A stretch of DNA of 64,000 nucleotides from Fasciolopsis buskii. Lineage: Eukaryota > Platyhelminthes > Trematoda > Plagiorchiida > Fasciolidae. The position numbers and the translations under genes are program-made. The DNA lies in NCBI GenBank assembly GCA_008360955.1, contig LUCM01004650.1, forward strand, positions 339,241 through 403,240, written 5' to 3'. The notes beneath the pieces were generated by a model, which saw only the letters and a program-made list of their open reading frames with translations, was not told where the DNA came from and made no database searches. Each line of letters starts with the position of its first letter. The first letter of the stretch is position 1. Shown one piece after another: positions 25,060-37,070 of the stretch.

Positions 25060-28000
25060 GTAAATACCAACCCAAAACATCTCTAGCTGGTTGTTATTTC
25101 ATTTTCATTCATTCATTTGAGTCTGTGTGGCTTTTGCAATATTAACGATCGTCCAAAATGTAATCCGAATGCGGCGATCATGAGATTCAACCTGGTAAAC
25201 AGTTGGACATCACGTTAATATCCTTTCAGACAGAGCGACTGGGCGGATCGACTGACCCAAACTTACAAAGAAAAATCGATAACAGCCGCGATGCTATAGA
25301 CCAAGCTTTGACACCAATCTAGAGGCGTGAAATCGTATTCGTCCGATTCACCGACTGCGAATTGCAACCTGTCTGTTTTCTCATTTTAGTCGGCATGTTA
25401 TTTCTCTCATTAGAAGAAAGTAAATTTTGATCAAAAGATACAAATATTAAACGCGAATTGATCGACACAACCATATTTTCTTAAAGTGAGCATTTCAAAC
25501 AGAATGAGTTGTGCGAATGGAGCACTTTGATCAATCAGCAATTCATTTCATTATTCAGAATAGGAATCTGAACCAATTTCGTAAGCCTATGAAAATACAA
25601 AATATCCCTTAGAATAACTGGAACTATATGCGATAAATTACTGCCCTATGGTGGACAGCGAAAACTGCTGGACCCGTGGAAGCTGAGAAATCATTCAAAG
25701 ATGATCCGACTGTTAACTCCCACGGAGTGTTTATTTGTCTGTTTGTATACTTACTGCGGGCCAATCAGTACCGCTTGCAGGAACCAACAAAAATCAATTT
25801 CGAAAGCTAATTTGTGCTTTATGCGAATTCAGAAGCGTACTTTTTGAGACGTTGGATATGCAAACTTTGAACGAATCTCCAACTGGATTCCGAAGCCGAC
25901 AAATCAAAGAAGACCGGAGACCGGAGCCAATGACAAGAGGCAATAGATGCATTGTGTAAACCATGCCACCGAAATAGCCATGACATGATAGTACACGCGA
26001 AGGTAAACCACAGTAAAAACAGCTTAGCGATTTACGCGAGTCCCGAACAGAAATCCTCGTAAGAACAAAAAAGGCACATCTCATGTCCGACTAAACAAAT
26101 ACAACCAAAAGAATGTTACAAAATCAAAACGAATCGTCAAAGCAAAGAGTAGAGCAGAGTGTCTCAAAATGATATTTTTTTTCTGGAGGACTGATTGCGT
26201 TGTATGTTCATGTTTGTCTTAAGTAAAGGATACAAAACATAAAAACGAAGCAACGGTCATTACTGAACGTATTAAATATTAGATGCTTATATACTTGTGA
26301 TTTTCATCCAAAATCATTCTTTTTTGTCCACTTAGCTCATCTCTTCAACGGATAATCGCTAATGTATCAATTTTTTGTACTGTAATACGACACAAGGTGT
26401 CAGATTTACTTTTTATATATCTCGTCTTATGGACACCTAATGCACAAGTTTTTGCATTTTAGGTTACTATCTTATAACTTTGGTCTACCGATATCGAATA
26501 GCTCTTTAGACAAATGATCAATCTAATGATTGTTTATCACATTGCAAAACTGATCAACTCTGGGTCATCCCGATCAACCCTGTCTTGGCCACGGTTTAAC
26601 AGTCGAGAATTTATGCAACTTTTCCTTCACCCACTGACTGACCATCGGGATTAGGCTTTACCATAAATTTGGTTAACGATAAAACGGAAGGTCAAGAGGA
26701 AATAGGTATCACTGACAGCCAGCAAACGATTGCATTGCGGGCATGTAGGTTGATAAAAATGATAGATTCGAGTAGGATGAGAAAGAATTCATCCGAAATC
26801 ATGAGAAATTCGTCTAAAATTAGACCGGAATCACTTGTCACTGAAAAAGTTTAGTATCCTTTTGGATTCAACATCCAGCTGATAGATCATGAACACACTC
26901 GTGTAAGTTAATTTGAGGATACGACCACAGAGAACCAATGTCCAATGCGAACGGTATGGTTTATTCAAGGCTATCTATGTACCATATTTATTTGCAACTT
27001 AAACCTACTCCAGTGCAATCTAAAAACAAATGTCTAAATATCTTCACGCCTCACCAGAATGACACAGCATTAATTGGGCTTCAAAATAAAAAAAGATATT
27101 TGTCTTCGCTGTTTAGCAAATGCGCATACATGGTGCTAAAATATAGACTCTACTGGAACGCCGTAGGGTCTATTTGACATGAAATGGTCCATTCATGGCC
27201 TGAAGTCCGAAAACGTTTTCAGAATGCTTGCATAATCAAGCCACACTAATGCTTCGCCGAATTTATTTGCTCCCATTGGGCATTCACTACCGGTTTGCAA
27301 CATTTCATATCAGTCTGATATGTGATTCCGTGTGCAATTATTTGTTAGTTAGGTTTTACAAACGTTCCAAATAAAAACACTAGTCCACGTAAGATCATTA
27401 GCACTTCCTTCTTCTTTAATGTAGTACACACACAATTTCCAATCTTGAATGAGTGACCGTTCAGTCTTGAAGCAACGTGTCCAATTTAACTTTCTGATTC
27501 AATCAAGGTTTCCCTCAAATGAGTCGATCTTCTATTGCACAGTAAAGTTTGTTATCATTGAGTCTAAGACAAAGAGCCAAAACCAGTTGAATGATGAACA
27601 GACGTGATATATCCTCACATACACATCTCCGAAACGGATGACTGCCTGCTAAACAGAATCCATCCCTTCGATTAATTAAATGCTGCACGAGAATCATGGG
27701 GACGTTGAATGGACTATACAGATAGCAATTTGGTAGCAGAGGGACAAAACAACACACACCGATGACCGGATCTCACGAAATGGAGCATGCTGGATTGTTT
27801 CTTTTTTGTCAATTCGCTTTTTTGTTTTATACGAAAGGAATAGATTAGTGGTCATCAACTCCGTTACTGCCAACGTACTGGTTACTAGTTGGCAAAACGG
27901 GGAGTGAGCAGCAGTTCACGTTAACCCCAACCATATAACAATTCAAACAATCCCGTTTTGTTTCTCGTAGAAACTTCAGACCGCGAAAGGGGCAAATCAG

Positions 28001-28960
28001 GGGGACAAAAAATCATTCGGCATTGTCAATTAACCAAATACAAAATGCCATTGAGATTTAAGTGATTGGTCACGCCATGTGGTCCATTTAGGAGATCAGG
28101 TCAACCGGAGACAATGAGCAAAGAGTGATGGAGTGTCTGGTGGCAGTCATAGCATAGTCTAAAAATTTGGGATTCTTTTCCAAGACAAATACCCGAACAC
28201 CAGAAGATTCCATAGTTTTTTCACGTATTTAAACTCGCAGAGAAGGGAATTTGTTGGCCAAATCGATTACATATCGATATAATAGCATAAGATTTGGTGG
28301 GTTGTATTGTTCCCAAAACTTGCTAAATTCGTAAAATGAATTTCATTATCCAGGGTTCATTCGCCATTAGCACCGTTCAACATTTCGATAGTTCTCTCGT
28401 GATCTCTAGGTTTCCTATCTATCCAATTCTTAAATCAGCTTTCATTGTGTATTCTGTTCCATCATGCTATGAAAAGCGTTGAGTCAAAGCAAAACATTTA
28501 CCCTTTGATAGTTGCGAACAATGGTATGGCAGATTAGACAACCGTTGAATGGGTGAAATTAGGAAAAGTCACTGTCTCCAATGGAAAGGAAACGAGTGCA
28601 TGACCTAACCCACGCTTCACAGTAGAGAGTGATCAGATGGTCAGAATAAAAAACGACCCTGTATATTTGTAATTTTGCAATTCCCCGCCAGATGACAAGA
28701 TTTTTAATTCAGATCCACATTAAAGGATCGTCTCAGCCACAATCCGATTGAAAAGCCGAATTTCTCGTGGTAAACCTAAGATTATCAATTAAAAGTTATT
28801 GATATAAGTTTTAAAATCTATCGCTTATAACCGGCAGAACCTCCTTCAGTCAATTGCGATTTCTATGCTACCGAATGAAAGAAATTAATCGGCGGTGATA
28901 TATTCTGAATCGACGATATTGGGTCCCTAGCTACACGAAGCTGACTGGCTGATGAACGGG
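25060..28960. other. No gene recognised
   Basis: AT-rich, with frames below 100 codons and none supported by splice sites. A strong acceptor ends at about 25389, but the exon after it would be tiny. Confidence 0.5.
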
Positions 28961-28977
28961 TTTAATCAGAAGGAAAC

Positions 28978-29035
28978 AGTGCTTCTATGGTTTCTTTATG
29001 GTGAGTTGAGCGATGATATCACATGGTGAATTATT
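28978..29035 (+). repeat. Family A short repeat, copy 2 (58 bp, flanked by 12-bp direct repeats)
   Basis: This unit is 93% identical over about 60 bases to the reverse complement of 29480-29540. It is bounded on both sides by the same 12 bases, TCAGAAGGAAAC, at 28966-28977 and 29036-29047. Perfect flanking direct repeats are the mark of a target-site duplication. The unit is shorter at both ends than the other family copies, which is odd for a simple reverse-transcribed insertion. Confidence 0.7.
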
Positions 29036-29186
29036 TCAGAAGGAAACTCTTTGATTTCTGTGTAAAACAAAATTCATAACGACAAAAACCGTGAGACTTT
29101 AACTTGCTGCCAATCATAGCTAGCAAGCTTTGATGTTCCGTAAAATTACAACCCATTTTGTATCGATAGTCTGTTCCCAAATCCAG

Positions 29187-29351
29187 GATGTTTCCACTTT
29201 TAATAATACTTTAATAACCGTATCCTTCATCGCACTACAATCCGAAATTTGCGCTGTTTGTAGCCGTGCTCACCCAGTGTGGCGTGAGTATACCCGTAAT
29301 CTATTCTGCGTTTCAGACTGCCTCAGATTCTATCGTCTAACGAAGATCAGG
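29187..29351 (+). CDS. Candidate exon with paired cysteines, unknown protein
   Basis: The acceptor GTCTGTTCCCAAATCCAG ends at 29186. A 55-codon open stretch follows, up to a possible donor, AGG followed by GTAAAC, at 29351/29352. It contains CAVCSRAHPVWREYTRNLFC and then VSDC, a CxxC and a CxxxC spaced like a small metal-binding fold, although no named family fits. It lies exactly between the inverted family A repeats at 28978-29035 and 29480-29540. Confidence 0.22.
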
Positions 29352-29455
29352 GTAAACAAACCAGTGTCACTGCCGTCTTTGGAACTTTTCTTGTCCGCTT
29401 TCATTTTAATTAGCCAAAACATGAGCAGGCAAACATATAAGGAATGTAAACGTTA

Positions 29456-29668
29456 GCAGTAGGAGATTGGATGTTTTCATGAAATGATTCACCATGTGAT
29501 ATCATCGCCCAACTCAACATAAAGAAACCATGGAAGCACTGTATAGCTGTTTCTTTCTTGTTAGGAATCATCAGCAGTGCATATGCACCGCGTCCGAACT
29601 GGGACGCGAACCCGGGACAAAGGAATTTGAGTCGAACGCCTTAAACATTACGCTACCGGGAAAGCTGT
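29456..29668 (-). repeat. Family A short repeat, copy 3 (most complete; tRNA-headed SINE)
   Basis: Reading the minus strand from 29662, there is a tRNA-like head: an A-box-like TAGCGTAATG...AAGGCG stretch, then a B-box CGGGTTCGCGTCCC at 29601-29616 (given here as the reverse complement). It is followed by GATGATTCCTAACAAG, GAAACAGC, CCATGGTTTC and the block CGATGATATCACATGG. The layout, a polymerase III-type head and then a conserved core, is that of a tRNA-derived SINE. A poly(A) or simple-repeat tail was not identified. Confidence 0.7.
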
Positions 29669-31104
29669 CAACGGTTTGTTGAACTTCCATGCACACGATC
29701 CGCAGACGTTGAGTTTATGCAACCTGGTATAGCACTGGTTCCCATAGGGATTGTTCGCTGCCCCTTCAGACACAGGAAACATTTCAAGTTAAATAGCAAA
29801 GTGAGAACCCCACTGGAAATCCCTGCAGAGAAATATTTTCAGTGTCTTGTTTAAGTGAATGATATGAATAATTTCATCCAAGCTGTTTCAAGCAGCATGA
29901 TGACTGCTTCTGCTAAAAGAAAGCATAAATGGACGCGTTATTAATAGCACTCCATTTGAAGATAATTTACCTGACTGTATTAAATCTGTGGAAGTAAATA
30001 GAGATTGGTAAGAATATGCTTTTTAGTGAGGTCAGTTTATATGACATTAGGACAACCGACCGACTGTTACTTGGAAATGATGTGCTCCACTTTTTCAGCG
30101 TAGTGCAAACACTGTTTCCTGTGAATCAATTTGATTAACAAATGCATCAATTACAGGTCACATCTCCACCTGGAATGGCGAGTTCTGACGTTTTTGTTCC
30201 CTCTCTCGTAAACGAAAACTATCCCCGCTGACCGGCTGATTAAGTGACCCGAATTTATTATTTCGATTGTACTTTGTTCTCGATCAGCACACGCAATTTT
30301 CCAATCGTTCAGTTCGAAAACTCGTGACCTTTCTTTCCTAGCCATTCTATCAATGAAGAGTATTTATGTCTGATGTTCGACCACATTGGCGAGTTTCGTG
30401 AAAAAAACATTTTCTAAAAAAATACAAATGTTCCCTTATTTAACCAATGAATTATTCAAATAATCAGGAAACAACTGAACATTTTTCGCGGTACAAATAA
30501 TATGTACGACAATAATCGTTCACAGTGGGTGAGAACCGCGAACGACAAAAAGCAGCATCGAGGCGTGAAATTTTAATTTTGTAAACTTCCTGGTGCGGGT
30601 CTAAAGTTTTGGATTTTTCAAACTGATCTTCGTTTCCAGTAAGATAAATACTCATGAACGGGTCAATAAGAGTAAGAAGGTTCACTATGACAAATATGAG
30701 ATAATCTAGATTACTCTTCTTCTGGTCACTAAATGATTTATTGTTCTTAGTTGGACCTGATTGTAACTCGGACGACAGAGTTTGCCGTCTCCAATGAAAT
30801 TTTTAGGACCTGAGAAGTTAGACTAATTTTGCTTCTCGAATCCATTCAGTAAGGGCGAATCAATTTAACAGACAGACAATTGCAGGGGTTCACAATTTTC
30901 AAGTAAGCTTTCCGTTGGTCTGATTGCAACCGGTATTGAACTCGTTTCGATGTGAGCCCAACCCTGGATGCAATTCAAACGAGAAAGCCTTTGTATTGTT
31001 GGGTACACACGCAAACCTCATACCATACACAGTTCAGCAAATGTAACATTTAAAAAGTGGATATGATTTAATTGAAAATTCATAGTACTGTAAAATCTGG
31101 CTCT

Positions 31105-31195
31105 GCTGGTTTCGCTCGACAAGTTGATGGTTAATACCACATGGTAAATTATTTAGTGAAAACATGTACCCACCTACTACCGACGTAACGGATGG
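31105..31195 (+). repeat. Family A short repeat, copy 4 (partial)
   Basis: The stretch ACCACATGGTAAATTATTTA followed by GTGAAAACATG and CCTACTACCGACGTAACG aligns with the downstream part of copy 3 read on its minus strand (ATCACATGGTGAATCATTTC, ATGAAAACATC, CCTACTGCTAACGTT). The tRNA-like head is absent. It lies about 1.5 kb from copies 2 and 3. Confidence 0.6.
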
Positions 31196-31399
31196 CCTCT
31201 GACCAATCATCATGAACGTTATGGTCAGACAACTTACATCATCTCTCCTCAAGTCAAAAATTACTGACCAATTGACTCCTGTCTCTCGATCTCATTGTCA
31301 GTATGTTGGTCTTCATTTGAAGCGGCACCCTCTTTCGCCTGCTAACGTGCAACGAAAATCAGACCGCATTTCCTTTGTTCCAGAGCTAGAGTGAAGAAT

Positions 31400-32260
31400 C
31401 TATTCCCCCATTCTCCCCTGCTTCCCGGCTTGAAGTTGATTAGAGCCTCAGCTTATTCATGATTCGCCTGGTTCCAAAAGTTCTTGTATTCCAGTTTTGT
31501 ACCCGGGGGATAATCCGGCCTCACTCTCGCATGACTTATCGCGCCGAGATAAAGCAGCCTTACACTTGTGCCTTCAGGTTATAGCTTCGGTTTATGCAGA
31601 ATTATCTACCGCCCTTGTACCGGACACAACTGATGGCGATCGCTACGGTCCATGATTCAGGGCTGAGCTACTGGCCTGATTAATGCCTCTGAGAATGTAA
31701 TCCGAGGCTATTTCAAGTTTTGTCTACTTCAGGTTTTGTCATTTTGGTTGCCCATATGCTAAACATTACCGGATTTAACATTGTCGGTTTTCTGCATACA
31801 CAGGAAGGTTGAGTCAAAGCACTCCTACGTCTCCTATGCACACGACAAATGTACGTGCGATCAATTAGGGGGCTGGATACTAAAAGTCGTTCGCCAATAA
31901 CGTGCGGCTTTCAGTTCGCATTCGGCCATTTCTCCCAACCGCCACGCCCACATATGCACTTTCATCGCGCATGACCGGTGGCGGCCAAGTTTATACGGTC
32001 GCCGTTGTTCCCCCAGTTCATGCTAATTTTGGAGGTGTCAGAACAGGTTCCCGCTAGTTCCTGAGTAGCCAGGAAATACTGTGCCCAAGATAAATAGTTC
32101 GTGAATCATTGCAAGGTTGCAGAATCTCGACAAATATCACGGACGCTAACAGATACAGCTAGAATCCGTTATTTCATTACTCCTTGAACGCTGCGGATTT
32201 TGTTCGCGGCCGAACGACTGACTCATAGTTGCGGTGGCACGAACATCGACAAAAGAGCCG
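31400..32260. other. GC-richer patch of unknown nature
   Basis: The segment is visibly richer in C and G than its surroundings, with several CpG-containing 6-mers (for example GCGATCGC and GGTGGCGG). Translated fragments did not match a known retroelement block. Confidence 0.4.
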
Positions 32261-33530
32261 ACAGCTTCACAACTATGTCTGAACACATTCCGATGATGAT
32301 TAGGAAAATAAGGCATGACTTACGGGATAGTCAAAAACCGAAATCCAAGTATACCAATATCGAATGGCATAACGTAGAGCAAATGAAAGTTCAACCTAGT
32401 TTCATCTTTTAAGCCACTGTTGCGCTACTTGGATTGGAAACAGCTGGCATTTGGCATTGCGCACCTCATTGGCCCATGTAATCCACATTTATGCACGCGA
32501 AAGATACAGTAAAAATCAACTTTTCTATCTGGAAGTTGACCGTAACTAGATGGCTAAGGTTTTCCGAATTTTTGTATTCTCAGAAACACTACTTTCAACT
32601 AATAGAATTTCCTACGAATCAAAGTTGACCCTCACTTTGGGTGGTCTTTCCCTATATGAGGTCGGAGAATTTGTCAAGTAGGAGAGGAACCTAACGTGAA
32701 CATATAGGACAAAAATTAGTTCCGCTTCAAAGAGACTATGGTAAGGAATCGCACTTGGAAAGTCTACAGCTTGTCCTGAGTGTATAAAGAAAACATTCTT
32801 ACAAACCGACGACTTGGCTTTTGGCTACCGTTTAGAACCACTTACAGGCCCAGCGAGGTTCTTTTGAAAAATCAGTTGTGTAACTAATGACTTAGTGTAA
32901 GTTTACTGTGTATTGACTGGTCATAACCATTACCCGAATCAGAAATCAGTCGCGGTATCTTAGCATTGATTAAGCTGATCGATACTCCGAGCGAAAGCGC
33001 CTCAAGAGAAAGTCGAATAATATTGCGAGACCGAGTTAGCAAGCAGATGAATCGATGAAAGACCAATATTATCTATTTGATTTTGATCAATAAACGAACT
33101 TTGTGTCTGTTCGACTTGGTGTTTCTCATTAGAGTAAAGGGGAATAGGCGGTAGCGGCCGCGAGATGAAATCGATTGAGGATCTGCGGCCGAAGTACGAT
33201 AGACGTCTCTTTTCTTTTTTATGTAATACCAAACAACGTGAGCTCAGAAAATTTGATAACTAACCCTATACCGCGCTGACCCTAACATTTTACTACTAAA
33301 ATAACAAAGTTGTTTTCACGGTCATACTGTATACACAGCGTCTAAGTTGACAGAGCATCTCTTACTTGTGCCCGAAGCCAGTTAGCAGAAAGAATTTTTG
33401 CCAAATCCATTTGATTCACCGTTGACTGATGATACCAGGCGAATTCTGCTCAGCTTTGACCAGGAAAGCACCAATCAGACCAATGTCAAATACGACCTGA
33501 TTCACTGCTAAAATATTCCACTTCTGCTAG

Positions 33531-33740
33531 GTGCAACCTGTTCTTTCCCATTCAGTTGCATACAAATTTTTGGGGTATGACAGTTTTTCAGATTGTTTTC
33601 AATCGATTTTTATTTGTGTTTATTCACCTGCGGAAGCAGCATTCCCGCACGTAACATCGGTTGGGGCAGAACGTGACTGTTCGAGGAGTCATGTTGTTGT
33701 CCTTCGAAAATGCCCGGGCACACCTACACAATCCACATAA
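33531..33740 (+). CDS. Candidate terminal coding exon, unknown protein
   Basis: The acceptor ATTCCACTTCTGCTAG ends at 33530, exactly where a 69-codon frame begins. The frame ends with TAA at 33738, and an AATAAA overlaps the stop (33740-33745). The peptide runs VQPVLSHSVAYKFLGYDSF and later SVGAERDCSRSHVVVLRKC. It has four cysteines and a mixed, protein-like composition. The coincidence of acceptor, open frame and poly(A) signal makes it worth testing. No family was recognised, and a signal this close to the stop would give a very short 3' untranslated region. Confidence 0.35.
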   Translation: MQPVLSHSVAYKFLGYDSFSDCFQSIFICVYSPAEAAFPHVTSVGAERDCSRSHVVVLRKCPGTPTQST

Positions 33741-33749
33741 ATAAAAATG

Positions 33750-36700
33750 CCAAATTTTGTGACCAGCCTAGGATCCTGTTGGGAAAAGTTGATTTAAACC
33801 GAGGGTGACAAGTTTTGGTCCATATGAGCCGTCAAACGGGGTCGGCTCTTTGATGTTGTGTTGTGTATTCCAGTTAACGTGAATGAAGCTTCATCGTGAT
33901 TGGTTTTCCTAATTGTTTGTACAAAACGGTTATTTTGGTCCCAGGAAACAAAAGTAGATGTCCTATAAGTGGATCGAATGCATCGTTTGTTAAAGAGAAC
34001 AAAGTGAAAATCAACATTTCCTTAGTTTTTCTTCACTACGCAAAAATACAAACAGCATGAAAGGTAGCAGTTTTTTCAAGCGGCATTTGAAATCTTGGAA
34101 CAGGTCATCAGAGTCCTTGGGAATTCTACTATCTTCTTTCATCTATGCAAAAATTTGCATGAATCAATTGTTCTAAACTGGTGCGCGCAAAATGTTAGTC
34201 ACTAGTTTGACGTCGTTCATAAATCAAAACTGTCCGGGATTTTACTTGTTCCATAGTAGCTACTTCTCCATGTATTTGACCTCACGAATGTTGCCGAATT
34301 ATGTCGGCTCATAGTGACAATAATTCCATTTACCAATACGATAACCGAATGGAACAGGTAGAGAGCACAGATCGAGAAGTATTTTCATTTTTTTTAAATC
34401 TCATCCCAACCATGCACACGAAACACGTTAGCTGACGTAAACAGCAGACACGAACGGATGAAAGTGAAACAGACAATGACGACAAACGTTTGAGCATTAT
34501 ACGGTAATTACGAAGTTAAAAGAGGAGAAAAGTGTGCAGTTCATTCAACTGATACCGAGTCAGACAAGGTGATCATGTGACAACATCACTGGTCGGAATA
34601 ACGGGAATAGTCGCGTAGACATGAGGCAGCTGCTCTCTCAAACTTCGCCGGACAACGACTCGCTCGTCTATAAGCTTATAACAACACGGCTCCAAATATT
34701 ATTGATGCATGGTTTCATAGCTGAGGATCAATGCGAAAATTTCTATCAACACAGGCAAAAACGCCATGACTGCAGAGTTCCCTGAAAATTCACAAAGCAG
34801 CAGTTCCATTGAGACTAATCCCGTTCGCGTTAGAATTCTGTCCTCCACAAATTAGCACCTTGGCCGATAAACATTCTCTCTGTCAACAGCAATGAAATCA
34901 CACCATCTAAGGCACTCATTTGGTCTAACATAATTTCGTAGGCAGACATTCTGTCCTAGGAAAGTTTGCTCACTAGCGCTTTATGAATGTGCCCTCGCGC
35001 GAAACAGTAGAATACTCATATCGCCCAGTTTCTATACTCAATTTTATCTTTTCCTGTATCACACTTCGAGGACCTCGGCTATATGTGTACAGAAAAAGTA
35101 CATTTTGACTTGGGAGTCAAATAAACAGATTAAGTGAGTAACAACTGAATCCCCCTTGAACTTGCAGTGGTAGGTATCTTCACTGAGATGATTGAAGACA
35201 AAATTTGTAGTCTTGTCGACCAATTCCTAATGTGCGTCAGGTGTGTCGATGTTGCACGGTTTTTTTTTCTTGTTGACAAATAGTTTGTAGATTTCTCGAA
35301 GCGACTAACCAGGAAGCACCCAAACAATTCAGTAAAACAGCGGGAAAATTAATTAACAATAATCTACTATGCCCAGATACTCTCTTGACTAGATATCCCA
35401 ATGGGACATCACAAAGGACAGTTCATGGCAAAACAACTCGAAGTGATAAATAGACTGTTCAGTTTTCTCATTTCGCACGAGCCACCCAAAATTGGAGTCC
35501 AGTAAGAAAACTTCTCAAAATGGCGTTTAGCTGCGATACAAGTCAAATTCAGAAGCCGAGGGAGTTTCTGACAAAGTTATCAGGGTAAACAAGTACCGTA
35601 GCTGTAGTAGGGAAAACGAGAATCAGGATCATCCTACCCTTCAAGGGTGGTCAGGTGTGTGCCTAAGTGCACCCACTTGTCGGCCGAACTGAAAGGTCTG
35701 CAAACACCAACGAAGAAATGAATATCATCGAGAGGTCGCCGAATGTGCTCAACCTAATGGCCACCCTCATAGTTTATCAGTTCACCTCCAGCTGCGAGGC
35801 ATACCAAGAGGCAAAAACCGGTTACGCCTTCAAATAACGAATGGGAATAACATGTGGCTAATTGTGTGATGAAACAGATGACTCGTACTTCCGCCAAGCA
35901 GAAAACGAGCAAGCATATTCTAACTTCGTCGCCGCGAAATGCCTTAGGACCTTTGATAACCTGATTGATGGTCACCAAGCTATTCAGGTGACTAGATGAA
36001 ACCATAATCTGGCAAAGTGAGACTTCCATGAGTCTTCGCCAGTCGGCACAAAACTGTCATTGCATAGATTTTACTTGCCTTGGCGTTATCCAATCAGCTT
36101 TTGCCGAAGATTTTCTTGATTTCCTTCCCTCTGTTTCCATTCCGCTGCTCCTGATCTCGTTCTGACCTCAGTTTACAAATTTTACGTTCACAGTTGATAA
36201 AAGTGAACGAAATGCTTGCAATTCGCAATCTGGCCTCTCAACGGAACAGTGTAAGACTACTTCTAGTTTCAAACAAGTCACCTGCAAGTACGCTCCAACA
36301 AAAGCATAACAGTAGTAAAGAAACTAGGTTGAACCTACAAACAGGAAACGCTTTGCCTAGAGTAATAGATTCCCCTATTTGTTGATATCCAAAACCGAAC
36401 AATATCCTCGGAACGTTTAATTTTTTGACCAATATCCAACAGAAATTGAAGGCTTTTTTCCAACTTTACTTTCAAAAAGAAACTTACGGAAAGATTCCGA
36501 TCGTTTAGTTCTGTTGTTACTTGTAAGAAATTGCGCAAAAATTAGAACACGTAGAAACGAAGAAGTGGTCAGTATTCAGAGGTATCAAGTCCCGATATAA
36601 AATATACGACACAAAAGTTCGATCAAATTTGTGTACTGGTCTGAACAAGTTTCATTCTACTGCGCTCTTCTTGTACTGTTAATCATAACTCAGTAAATTT

Positions 36701-36760
36701 CAATCTGTTCATTTGCCCACAACGTCAAGTTGCATTTCTGGTTCCAAGGTTAACTGTTAT
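33750..36760. other. No gene recognised
   Basis: Only short frames. A 91-codon minus frame at 35754-36029 has no supporting feature. Confidence 0.5.
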
Positions 36761-36767
36761 TTTCCAG

Positions 36768-36875
36768 TTTCGGCAACTAATTGGTATATGGCGAACAATG
36801 AGATCTCATCTCCTTCGTAGGCACGAATCATCTTGCTCTAACATGTCGATCGACGAACACCGGGAAATTAAATAG
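36768..36875 (+). CDS. Candidate terminal exon, unknown protein
   Basis: The acceptor TTAACTGTTATTTTCCAG ends at 36767. The 35 codons that follow begin FRQLIGIWRTMRSHLLRRHE and end in a TAG at 36873. The peptide is arginine- and histidine-rich and unlike noise, but short. Confidence 0.22.
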   Translation, partial: FRQLIGIWRTMRSHLLRRHESSCSNMSIDEHREIK

Positions 36876-37010
36876 CTTACTGTAAAAAGCTATCGAATTG
36901 TGTTTTTCGAAGAGTTTTCAGGTAACTATGCCAACCAATACCAAATAGAATTCCTCCAGTCTATTGTTGATTGTTTGATAGGCTGTCTTTATGATTTGAT
37001 TCGGACCTAG

Positions 37011-37070
37011 TGTGTTCTTCGGGGAACAGATCCATTTTTTCCATACAGATAACAACACCTATACCGAGAG
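37011..37070 (+). CDS. Candidate small internal exon, unknown protein
   Basis: A perfect donor, GAGAG followed by GTAAGT, lies at 37070/37071. The only open upstream frame gives VFFGEQIHFFHTDNNTYTE back to a modest acceptor ending at 37010. An alternative acceptor, CATTTTTTCCATACAG, would leave a much smaller exon. Confidence 0.18.
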
